Origin: Arthrobacter hankyongi
GTDB lineage: Bacteria > Actinomycetota > Actinomycetes > Actinomycetales > Micrococcaceae
Assembly: GCF_022012395.1 (NCBI RefSeq)
Contig: NZ_JAKLTQ010000005.1
Coordinates: 124,001 to 188,000 of the forward strand
DNA length: 64,000 bases
Direction of reading: 5' to 3'
Shown: positions 57,266 to 64,000 of the stretch, piece by piece
Numbering within the stretch: the first letter of the stretch is position 1
How the letters are laid out: each line of letters starts with the position of its first letter
Notes under the pieces: model-generated
Databases searched by the model: none
What the model was told of the DNA's origin: nothing
Seen by the model: only the letters and a program-made list of their open reading frames with translations
Made by a program: the position numbers and the translations under genes

Positions 57266-57958
57266 CTATGCGAAAGTCCTCTCCAGCCAGGAGCCCCAGG
57301 CCTTGGCCGTAGCCTCGGAGTCAGCGCCGCCGCCGAAATCATGGACCGTCATGCCCACCGGCGCCCCGAAAGCGTTCCGGCCGAAGAAGCGGTACAACGC
57401 ATCCGCCGTCCGCAGCCCCAGGAAGTTTTCGTTGGAGAAGTCGATTTCACCGGAAATCCACCCCACGGCGTCGAGCTCCAGCGTCACGACGTCGCCCCGT
57501 GCGGCGCCGTCGACGCCCAGTGCTTTCGTCAGCCGCACGAATCCATCCGGGGTTTGCGACGCGGCCGGCGCCTGGATGTCCGTGAACACCACCGGCTTGC
57601 CGTCGAAGTACTCCAGATACTGGCCCAACGTGTGGAGGTAGAACTCGGTGTGCTTGCTGGCGCCGTCGTACTGTTCGTCCCAGTTGTCCGTGAAGATCCC
57701 GCTGTGGACATAGTGCAGGCGGGCCCGGCCGCCGCCGAGGGGTTCGAGCACGTGCTCGAGCTGGTTGAACCAGCCGTCCGGACCCTCCATGCGCGAGACC
57801 AAGTGGCTGGGGTACTCCTCCACGGTTTTGACATCGGGCCACTGATCCGTAGGAAACATCCAGCCGGCGGTGTTGTTGGTGACCGCTGCCCAGACCCGCT
57901 CGGGGGTGCCGGGGAGGTCGGTGTCATAGACGATCTCGAATTCCCGCTTGTCAGTCAT
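57266..57958 (-). CDS. SRPBCC protein paired with an ArsR-type regulator
   Basis: 230 aa starting MTDKREFEIVYDTDLPGTPERVWAAVT, typical of AHSA1-like START folds; a second variant half with VHYVHSGIFTD-like and SGEIDFSNENFLGLRT segments follows. The ATG overlaps the stop of the upstream regulator by eight bases, an arrangement seen for many ArsR-SRPBCC pairs. The ligand is unknown. Confidence 0.88.
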   Translation of the reverse strand: MTDKREFEIVYDTDLPGTPERVWAAVTNNTAGWMFPTDQWPDVKTVEEYPSHLVSRMEGPDGWFNQLEHVLEPLGGGRARLHYVHSGIFTDNWDEQYDGASKHTEFYLHTLGQYLEYFDGKPVVFTDIQAPAASQTPDGFVRLTKALGVDGAARGDVVTLELDAVGWISGEIDFSNENFLGLRTADALYRFFGRNAFGAPVGMTVHDFGGGADSEATAKAWGSWLERTFA

Positions 57959-58583
57959 TGTTCTGCTCCTGTGGTAGAGGAATGGTGGATGGTGCCTTGA
58001 GCGTCGGATGAAGTGCGACGACGAGCCGGTGCTTGCGGCCGGCTCCGCCGGGTGTCCCCGTCGGGCCGGAATCGTACTTGTCCACGAGCCGGGCCACTGC
58101 GTCGCCCAGTTCTGCGGCAAAGGCGGCCCGGTCCGCGGCGGAGCGGAAGACGAGCTCGCCATCGATGGCGAAGGTGGCAAGCTTCTGCTTGGCCTGCGCC
58201 GCACCGGTAATCAGCTGGCCGAGTTCCTCGACCAGGCGGCCGCCGAGCGCGAGTAGCCAGAAAGCCGAGAACCGGTCGGCGAACCGGTGCGGGTCCGGTG
58301 CCACTTGGGCCAGCGCGGCCGGGGAAATCAGGTAGGACGCTGCGGTGGCCCGCAGAATGCGTTCGGTGACATTGCCTTTGCGGCGTTCCTCCATAAGCTC
58401 CACGAGCCCGTACCGCTCCAGGGCCTTGAGGTGGTAGTTCACCTTTTGGCGCGGCAGGCCCAGCCTGCCTGCCAGTTGCGTGGCGGATCCGGGCTCGGAG
58501 AGTTCATGCAGGATGCGGGTCCGGATGGGGTCCAGCGACGCTTCCGCCGCGGCGGGATCCGCGATCACTTCGATATCCAACAC
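57951..58583 (-). CDS. ArsR-type winged-helix regulator
   Basis: 210 aa from GTG 58583. Winged helix at about residues 10-80 (ASLDPIRTRILHELSEPGSATQLAGRLGLPRQKVNYHLKALERYGLVEL), then a long C-terminal region of unknown fold. It lacks the metal-binding Cys of true ArsR. A palindromic site (CACAACTAAAGTGTG) overlaps the start codon, consistent with autorepression, and TTGACA lies at 58614-58619 on the minus strand, so the message may be leaderless. Confidence 0.86.
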   Translation of the reverse strand: MLDIEVIADPAAAEASLDPIRTRILHELSEPGSATQLAGRLGLPRQKVNYHLKALERYGLVELMEERRKGNVTERILRATAASYLISPAALAQVAPDPHRFADRFSAFWLLALGGRLVEELGQLITGAAQAKQKLATFAIDGELVFRSAADRAAFAAELGDAVARLVDKYDSGPTGTPGGAGRKHRLVVALHPTLKAPSTIPLPQEQNND

Positions 58584-58595
58584 AACTAAAGTGTG
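58581..58595. promoter_or_regulatory. Probable autoregulatory operator of the ArsR-type gene
   Basis: CACAACTAAAGTGTG: CACA and TGTG arms seven bases apart. It overlaps the GTG start of the regulator gene and lies about 20 bp inside of TTGACA (58614-58619, minus strand). Confidence 0.6.
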
Positions 58596-58739
58596 ACCAC
58601 CGACGATTTTTTTTGTCAAGACTATTTTTACTTTCGGACCGCGCCCGCGCTGAGCCCGGGTAGGAACATTGACCCGCCGGGCTGTTGTGTCCCGCACGCT
58701 TCCGCCCTAGGCTGGGTCCAGCCTGCGAGGGGAAACAGG

Positions 58740-59276
58740 ATGCGGACACTGGTTGGATACGCGACTGTACATGGCTCAACTGCGCAGATCGCCCAGCGCA
58801 TTGCCGGCGTCCTGCGGCAACGGGACGCGGTGGTGGACGTGCTGCCGCTGGCCCAGGTAGAGGCTCCCGGAACGTACGACGCGCTCATCCTCGGCAGCGC
58901 CATCCACAACCAGGCATGGCTGCCGGAGGCGAGCGGGTTCGTGCACCGGCACCGTGCGGAACTGGCTGCCCGTCCGGTATGGCTGTTCAGTGTCGGCATG
59001 TCCGACGGCTTGCCCCGCCCGGTCCGCCGCGCTGCCCGTGACGGACAGAACAGGCGGCTTGCAGCGGCCCTCCGGGACGTGGTGCACCCGCGGGGTCATG
59101 GCCTGTTCTCCGGGGTATGCCGGGCCGGAAACCTGCCGCGCTGGGCCGGTGTCCTGTTCCGCTGCCTGGGCGGCCGCTTCGGCGACTACCGCGAGTGGGC
59201 GCAGATCGAGGGCTGGGCCCGGGACATTGCCCGCGAATTGGACGCCGACAGGATCCGGTCAACCAGGGACACCTGA
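58740..59276 (+). CDS. Flavodoxin-domain protein
   Basis: 178 aa with the FMN phosphate-binding loop VGYATVHGSTAQIAQRIA near the N-terminus and YDALILGSAIHNQAWLPEA as the second loop. It is related to HemG/flavodoxin-type redox proteins. ATG 58740 is preceded by GGGGAAACAGG. Probably electron transfer; no partner is adjacent. Confidence 0.87.
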   Translation: MRTLVGYATVHGSTAQIAQRIAGVLRQRDAVVDVLPLAQVEAPGTYDALILGSAIHNQAWLPEASGFVHRHRAELAARPVWLFSVGMSDGLPRPVRRAARDGQNRRLAAALRDVVHPRGHGLFSGVCRAGNLPRWAGVLFRCLGGRFGDYREWAQIEGWARDIARELDADRIRSTRDT

Positions 59277-59337
59277 AGCACTCCCGCCCCCCGGTACACA
59301 CCGTCCGGGAAGTTATCTGCAGACCGAAGGGATCGTC

Positions 59338-60897
59338 ATGAATGCGTACCCTCTGCCAGCGAACGAACATCCTCAGCGTGCCGCGCCGGCCGGACGCATG
59401 AAGCCAGGCCACTGGGTCCTGCTGATCATCGGCGCCTTGCTGGCCCCCCTCGGTCTGGGACTGGCCATCGCCGGCACCTCGTTGCTGGTCGCGGACGCGG
59501 CCCAACAGGACGGGCAATACCTGACCGGGTCCGTGGACCGGCACGAGACGAGCGGGTATGCCCTGACCGCGCCCTCGCTGGTCATCGACCCCGGCCAGGC
59601 CGGCCTGCCGGGCGCTCCGCAGGTCAGCGACCTGGCCAGTGTGCAAGTGCGCGCAACCTCCGTGGTACCGGGCCAGGAAATCTTCCTGGGCATCGCCGAT
59701 TCCTCCCGCGTTTCGGCCTATCTCGACGGCGTCGCCCAGGCTCAACTGTCGGATACCGCCCGTCATCTGGGAAGCAGAGCCGCCGAACAGCCAGGAACCC
59801 GGGTGCCGGCACCGCCGGCCCAGCAGGACTTCTGGGCCACGTCCGCCTCCGGCACCGGTGTCCAGGAGCTGACCTGGGACCTGCAGCCGGGCCACTGGAG
59901 CCTGGTCGTGATGAACGCCAATGCCACCCGTCCGGTGTGGGTGGACCTGCAGGCGGGCGTCCGCTCGAGCCTGCTTGGGCCGCTGGGGACCGGGCTCCTC
60001 ATCGGCGGGCTGGTCGGACTCGTCGTCGGACTACCGCTGCTGCTGCTCGGTGCCGCGGGGCTCGGCCGCGATATTCGGCCGGCTGCGGCGCACCCGGGCA
60101 TGGGCCCCGGCGCGGCATTGGCCGGACCAACCGGCGGTGACGGGCTGGGCGCGGCAGCGTTTGGCGTCTATCCTGTCTGGTTCGTGGGTTGGCTGGACAA
60201 CCGGCTCTCGCGCGGGCTGTGGCTGGTCAAGTGGCTGCTGGCCATTCCGCACTACATCATCCTGGCCCTGCTCTGGTTTGCCTTGGTCGTGACCACCATT
60301 GCCGCCGGAGTGGCTATCCTGTTCACCGGCCGCTATCCACGCTCCTGGTTTGCCTTCTGCGTGGGAGTGCTGCGGTGGAGTTGGCGGGTGGGCTTCTACG
60401 CCTACGCCGCGCTGGGCACCGACAGGTATCCGCCGTTCACCTTGGCACGCGCGGACTACCCGGCGGACTTGGACGTGGCATATCCCGAGCGGCTGTCCCG
60501 TGGACTGGTGCTGGTGAAGTGGTGGCTGCTCGCGATCCCCCACCTGGTCATCATCGCCATCTTCACCGGGAATGCCGGTGCCACCTGGATCCGGGGAGAC
60601 GACAACTGGGTCCGTGCTTGGGGACCGTCGCTACTGGGCTTGCTGGTGTTCATCGCAGCCGTGATCCTGCTTTTCACGGGCCGCTACCGGCTCGAGCTGT
60701 TCAACTTCATCGTCGGCATCGACCGCTGGGTTTACCGGGTGGGCGCCTATGTGCTGCTGCTGCGGGATGAATACCCGCCGTTCCGCCTGGACCAGGGCCC
60801 CGCCGATCCTCCGGCCACCGGCCTGCCACCGGCAGGGCCCGGGCCGGCAGCAGGGACGATTCGGCCGCAGGAACCGCTGCCGCCACCCGGGCAGTAG
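59338..60897 (+). CDS. Double DUF4389 membrane protein
   Basis: 519 aa. Helix at about 24-50, then an extracytoplasmic domain (about 60-205), a second helix (about 215-245), and two DUF4389 repeats (about 275-375 and 380-490), each with LSRGLxLVKWxLAIPH and the FTGRYP/FTGRYR motif. The domain after the first helix looks like a separate beta-sandwich. The C-terminus is Pro-rich. Function unknown; such proteins are common in Actinobacteria. Confidence 0.87.
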   Translation: MNAYPLPANEHPQRAAPAGRMKPGHWVLLIIGALLAPLGLGLAIAGTSLLVADAAQQDGQYLTGSVDRHETSGYALTAPSLVIDPGQAGLPGAPQVSDLASVQVRATSVVPGQEIFLGIADSSRVSAYLDGVAQAQLSDTARHLGSRAAEQPGTRVPAPPAQQDFWATSASGTGVQELTWDLQPGHWSLVVMNANATRPVWVDLQAGVRSSLLGPLGTGLLIGGLVGLVVGLPLLLLGAAGLGRDIRPAAAHPGMGPGAALAGPTGGDGLGAAAFGVYPVWFVGWLDNRLSRGLWLVKWLLAIPHYIILALLWFALVVTTIAAGVAILFTGRYPRSWFAFCVGVLRWSWRVGFYAYAALGTDRYPPFTLARADYPADLDVAYPERLSRGLVLVKWWLLAIPHLVIIAIFTGNAGATWIRGDDNWVRAWGPSLLGLLVFIAAVILLFTGRYRLELFNFIVGIDRWVYRVGAYVLLLRDEYPPFRLDQGPADPPATGLPPAGPGPAAGTIRPQEPLPPPGQ

Positions 60898-61033
60898 CCT
60901 GCCGGCCAGGATCGGAGCAGCAGGCCGACCGGCGGCCACACAGTGATTCCGCGCTCGCCGGCAGCCACTTCCCGTGCGCCAGGCCTGCGCCCCGTCCTGA
61001 AGGATATGCGGCTGGGAGTGGGTCGACGCGGCC

Positions 61034-61345
61034 TTAGCCGGCGAATCCCCCGCCGATCACCACAGCCTCGTCCAAGGTGTGTGGTTCGAAGCGTTCGATC
61101 AGATCCTTGATCGGTTCGAGGCTTCCGGTGAAGGCCTCTGAGGCACGCCACTGCTCGATCTGCTCGACCGACTCCCACGGACCGGTGCTGATGAACCGGT
61201 TGTGGACATCGCGGTCGTGCATCAGCACTGCCTTCCGGCCGGGGAATTCCTCTTCGGTGCGCCGGGCCAGTTCCTGCCAGGCCCGCTCGAAGTCACCCTC
61301 GCGGCCGGGTTTCACCAGCCAGATGCCAAGGCTATACACGGACAT
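61034..61345 (-). CDS. Antibiotic-biosynthesis-monooxygenase-like (ABM) protein
   Basis: 103-aa dimeric alpha/beta-barrel protein: MSVYSLGIWLVKPGREGDFERAWQELA then MHDRDVHNRFISTGPWESVEQIEQWRAS. The pattern is that of ABM-domain proteins, which bind small ligands or haem. Role unknown. Confidence 0.8.
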   Translation of the reverse strand: MSVYSLGIWLVKPGREGDFERAWQELARRTEEEFPGRKAVLMHDRDVHNRFISTGPWESVEQIEQWRASEAFTGSLEPIKDLIERFEPHTLDEAVVIGGGFAG

Positions 61346-61506
61346 TTCATGGTCCTTCCGTGATCCAATGAGGTACCCCGATTATCTGCCTGTGCAGGGT
61401 TCGGCGAAAGGCCCCGGCCGGTTCACTCTGGGCGTACTGCCGGCCGGATTAGCCGTGCACCGCCTCCGGTTGTACATAGACAACCACCAGTCCCAGGAGG
61501 TGTGTG

Positions 61507-62493
61507 GTGAACACTCTGCCCGAGGCACAGCCGGCGCCAGACCGGTACGCAGAGAACCCGCTCGATGCCTATTCGCGGACCGTAATCCGGGTAGCCGAGA
61601 CCGTCACTCCGCATGTGGCGGCCATCGAAGTGACGGCCACCCGCCGGAACGGCCAAGTCCGCATCGGCGGCGGTTCCGCGGTGGTCTTCACCGAAGACGG
61701 CTACCTGCTGACCAACGCGCACGTTGTCGCCGGTGCCAGCGCCGGCCGCGCCGCCTTTGCCGACGGCACCCGGATGGACATCGACATTGTCGGTGCCGAT
61801 CCGCTCTCGGACCTCGCGGTCCTGCGGGGCAGGATACCGACGCCGGCCCCGGCGCTGCTGGGCGACGCCGATCAGCTGAAGGTGGGACAGTTGGTGATCG
61901 CCGTGGGCAATCCTCTGGGGCTGGCCGGATCGGTGACTGCCGGCGTCGTCAGCGGCCTCGGACGTTCCATTCCCACGGCGGTGGGACGGACCAGGCGCGT
62001 CATCGAGGATGTCATCCAAACCGACGCAGCGCTGAACCCGGGCAGTTCGGGCGGAGCGCTGGCCGATGCCGGCGGCCGGATTGTCGGGATCAACACGGCC
62101 GTGGCCGGCGTGGGCCTGGGCCTGGCGGTACCGATCAATGCCACCACGCGGCGCATCATTGCGGCACTGCTGACGGACGGCAGGGTCCGCCGGGCCTACC
62201 TGGGGTTGGTCAGCACGCCGGTACCGCTGTCGGAGCCGGACGTGCTGCGCACTGGGCAGCGGCGTGCCCTGCGCGTGGTTGAAGTCATGGCCGGCTCACC
62301 TGCCGAAACCGCGGGCCTGCACGCCGGGGACCTGGTGCTCAGCGCCGGCGGCCGGCCCGTTGCCAGCGCCGAAAGCCTGCAGAAACTGCTGTTTGCGGAC
62401 GCCATCGGCGTACCGTTTCCGCTGGCGGTCCTTCGTTCGGGTACGGTGCTGGAGGTCCTTACGATGCCGCAGGAACTGACTGACGCAGCCTGA
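61507..62493 (+). CDS. HtrA-like serine protease with PDZ domain
   Basis: 328 aa. Catalytic triad of trypsin type: His in TNAHVVAG (about residue 71), Asp in SDLAVLRG (about 100), Ser in NPGSSGGAL (about 181). A PDZ domain follows (about 245-320, VVEVMAGSPAETAGLHAGDLVLSAGGRPV). There is no signal peptide or N-terminal membrane helix, so it looks cytosolic. GTG 61507 is six bases after AGGAGG, better spaced than GTG 61504. Confidence 0.9.
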   Translation: MNTLPEAQPAPDRYAENPLDAYSRTVIRVAETVTPHVAAIEVTATRRNGQVRIGGGSAVVFTEDGYLLTNAHVVAGASAGRAAFADGTRMDIDIVGADPLSDLAVLRGRIPTPAPALLGDADQLKVGQLVIAVGNPLGLAGSVTAGVVSGLGRSIPTAVGRTRRVIEDVIQTDAALNPGSSGGALADAGGRIVGINTAVAGVGLGLAVPINATTRRIIAALLTDGRVRRAYLGLVSTPVPLSEPDVLRTGQRRALRVVEVMAGSPAETAGLHAGDLVLSAGGRPVASAESLQKLLFADAIGVPFPLAVLRSGTVLEVLTMPQELTDAA

Positions 62494-62705
62494 AGGTCAT
62501 GGCCGCCGCGGATGAATCCTCCGTCGCGCAGCCTGTGCGGCCCGTGTCCGCCCGGCAGTGGGATTGGAATCACCACACCGACGTCTCATTGTGCTGTGAC
62601 GACAGGTGCGGCCGGAGTTCTCTGGCTGGTTGGACTATTGCGGGATGCGGCCGCCGGATCTACCGTGATCGGCGTCAGCAACCGCAGCCTTCGATAGGAA
62701 GAGTC

Positions 62706-63023
62706 ATGGCCGGATTCGTGCAGATCATCGAGTTCAAGACCTCCCGGATCAATGAGATTGAAGAGCTGGGCAGGCCGTCGCGGGACGAGGGCAGCACTCC
62801 GTCGACGTTCCGCCGCATCACCGCCACGGCAGACCGGGACCGTCCGGGCACCTACTACACCATCGTGGAATTCGACTCCTACGAGTCGGCGATGGAGAAC
62901 TCCAAGCGGCCGGAAACCTCGGACTTCGCGGCGAAGATGGCCGCCCTGTGCGACGAACCGCCCGTCTTCCGCAATCTGGACGTGCAGTGGGAGGACACCG
63001 GCGACAGCGGTAGCGCAGGCTAG
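62706..63023 (+). CDS. Small hypothetical protein (ABM-like fold)
   Basis: 105 aa with FVQIIEFKTSRINEIEELG, TYYTIVEFDSYESAMENSKRPET: beta strands and helix spacing of the dimeric alpha/beta barrel. No function known. Its stop overlaps the stop of the convergent methyltransferase gene. Confidence 0.78.
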   Translation: MAGFVQIIEFKTSRINEIEELGRPSRDEGSTPSTFRRITATADRDRPGTYYTIVEFDSYESAMENSKRPETSDFAAKMAALCDEPPVFRNLDVQWEDTGDSGSAG

Positions 63024-63814
63024 AGAGCGCCGGCGGCGGGCAGCCTGCCGACGACGACGGTGGCCTCCCACTGTTCGGATCTGGCCACCCGAGGCACGAA
63101 CCCGGAGCGGACAAACAGGGCCGCCGTTTCCGGCGTCTGCCGCGCACTCGTTTCAAGCAGCAGGTGCCCGCCTGGCACCAGCCACGCCGGGGCGCCTGCG
63201 ACAACCCGCCGCTGCAGGTGCAGCCCGTCCGGCCCGCCGTCCAAGGCCGCGCGGGGTTCGTACACGCGTGCCTCCGGCGGCATCAGGCCGATATCGCCGG
63301 TGGGCACATACGGCGCATTGGCCACCAGGACGTCGACCTGCCCGCGAAGCCCGGCGGGCAAGGCCGCATAGAGGTCTCCCCCATGCACCTGGCCGGCCGG
63401 ACCGATGTTCCGCCGGGCACAGCGCACGGCGGCAGGGTCGAGGTCGGCCGCGTGCAGTTCGATCTGATCCACCTTGGCGGCCAGGGCCGCACCAACGGCA
63501 CCGGAACCGCAGCACAGGTCGACGACGACGGCGCCGGGGCGCGCCAGGGCAGCGGCCTCCCGGACCAGCAGCGCGGTGCGGCTGCGCGGCACGAACACCC
63601 CCTGTTCCACCGCAATCTGCAGGCCGCAGAACTCCGCCCAGCCCAGAATGTACTCAAGGGGGTGGCCGGCGGCTCGCAGGCTGAGCATACGTTCCAGCTC
63701 GGCCGCCGAGGCCGCCGCAGCCATCAGCAGGCGCGCCTCCTCGTCGGCAAAGACGCACCCGGCGGCACGGAGCCGGCCCGCAACTGCGGAACGGGAAGGG
63801 ACGGAAGATTTCAT
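63020..63814 (-). CDS. HemK-like putative N5-glutamine methyltransferase
   Basis: 264-aa SAM methyltransferase. Motif I is VVDLCCGSGAVGAALA; the NPPY-type substrate motif is NAPY (LVANAPYVPTGDIG), a one-residue change from HemK/PrmC. The N-terminal helical domain (PLEYILGWAEFCGL) is of the PrmC type. Likely a protein (release factor-type) glutamine methyltransferase paralogue; NAPY variants may have another target. Confidence 0.88.
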   Translation of the reverse strand: MKSSVPSRSAVAGRLRAAGCVFADEEARLLMAAAASAAELERMLSLRAAGHPLEYILGWAEFCGLQIAVEQGVFVPRSRTALLVREAAALARPGAVVVDLCCGSGAVGAALAAKVDQIELHAADLDPAAVRCARRNIGPAGQVHGGDLYAALPAGLRGQVDVLVANAPYVPTGDIGLMPPEARVYEPRAALDGGPDGLHLQRRVVAGAPAWLVPGGHLLLETSARQTPETAALFVRSGFVPRVARSEQWEATVVVGRLPAAGAL

Positions 63815-63881
63815 GCAGGCGCCTTTGTGTTGCCGGAACCAGCAATGCTAGCCGGGCCCGCGGACGAAGGACAGGCCCGGA

Positions 63882-64000
63882 CTACTGCCCGCCGGCCGGA
63901 CGCAGCCGCACACAGCACCGGTCCGGGCCGGGATCCGCAACCGCGTTGAAACGAGGCCCGTCCACCTGGACCGCGGCTGCGGCCAGGAAACCCAGGTTGA
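63882..64000 (-). CDS. 3' end of an unidentified gene (cut by window edge)
   Basis: An open frame enters from the right edge and ends at TAG 63882, giving about 39 C-terminal residues (NLGFLAAAAVQVDGPRFN and PGPDRCCVRLRPAGGQ). The composition looks protein-like, but the piece is too short for a family call. Confidence 0.45.
   Translation of the reverse strand, partial: NLGFLAAAAVQVDGPRFNAVADPGPDRCCVRLRPAGGQ

Noticed and set aside
58578-58600. Extra transposon end repeat near the ArsR-type gene
   Set aside because: CACAACTAAAGTGTGACC looks like the inner right-end repeat, but it is symmetric, overlaps the regulator start and lies 29 kb away with no second end; an autoregulatory operator explains it better.

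Overview
The window is GC-rich, gene-dense DNA from an actinobacterium, most likely an Arthrobacter-like member of the Micrococcaceae. This rests on a complete Pup-proteasome locus (ARC/Mpa, dop, pup, prcB, prcA, pafA), a fused pafBC, RbpA, a HelY-type helicase and an Ppm1-like mannosyltransferase, in the order usual for that group. The lineage is an inference from gene content; no rRNA gene is present.

Layout. 1-8 kb: the pupylation/proteasome operon followed by two FKBP prolyl isomerases and two terminator-like hairpins. 8-17.5 kb: pafBC, tatA, tatC, helY, an amidohydrolase and ppm1, closed by a 22-bp-stem terminator shared with convergent rbpA. 17.5-23.8 kb: housekeeping genes (SPFH/NfeD pair, RlmA-like methyltransferase, peptide deformylase, a lipoprotein, an MBL-fold hydrolase, an SRPBCC protein). 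24,290-29,256: an intact, cargo-free 4,967-bp Tn7-like transposon encoding only TnsA, TnsB, TnsC and a short TniQ. It has 27-bp terminal inverted repeats, internal repeated sites and a perfect 5-bp target duplication (ACGGC). It sits next to a decayed tyrosine recombinase that also carries a stray 13-bp copy of the transposon terminus.

30-48 kb: an accessory stress/ion island with an MgtA-like ATPase, a HAD-GH65 phosphorylase fusion, two pyridoxamine-oxidase-like proteins, PEP synthase, Hsp20, UspA and two more P-type ATPases. It has many duplications and single-base frameshifts: a partial duplicate of the HAD domain, a chimeric SHOCT/PPOX gene, and a P-type ATPase broken in at least four places. 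The gene mix resembles hypoxia/dormancy gene sets of Actinobacteria (inference).

48.4-52.5 kb: a sulfide/persulfide detoxification locus. A CstR-like repressor (two Cys, no metal-binding His) diverges from a rhodanese, a TauE-type transporter, a second rhodanese and a CstB-like persulfide dioxygenase-rhodanese. Three near-identical palindromic operators lie in front of its two transcription units. 52.5-64 kb: a GIY-YIG-like protein, an NlpC/P60 hydrolase with a structured leader, membrane proteins, an ArsR-type regulator with its SRPBCC partner, a flavodoxin, a double DUF4389 protein, an HtrA-like protease and a HemK-like methyltransferase.

The strongest candidate for a little-described system is the minimal TnsABC-TniQ transposon.
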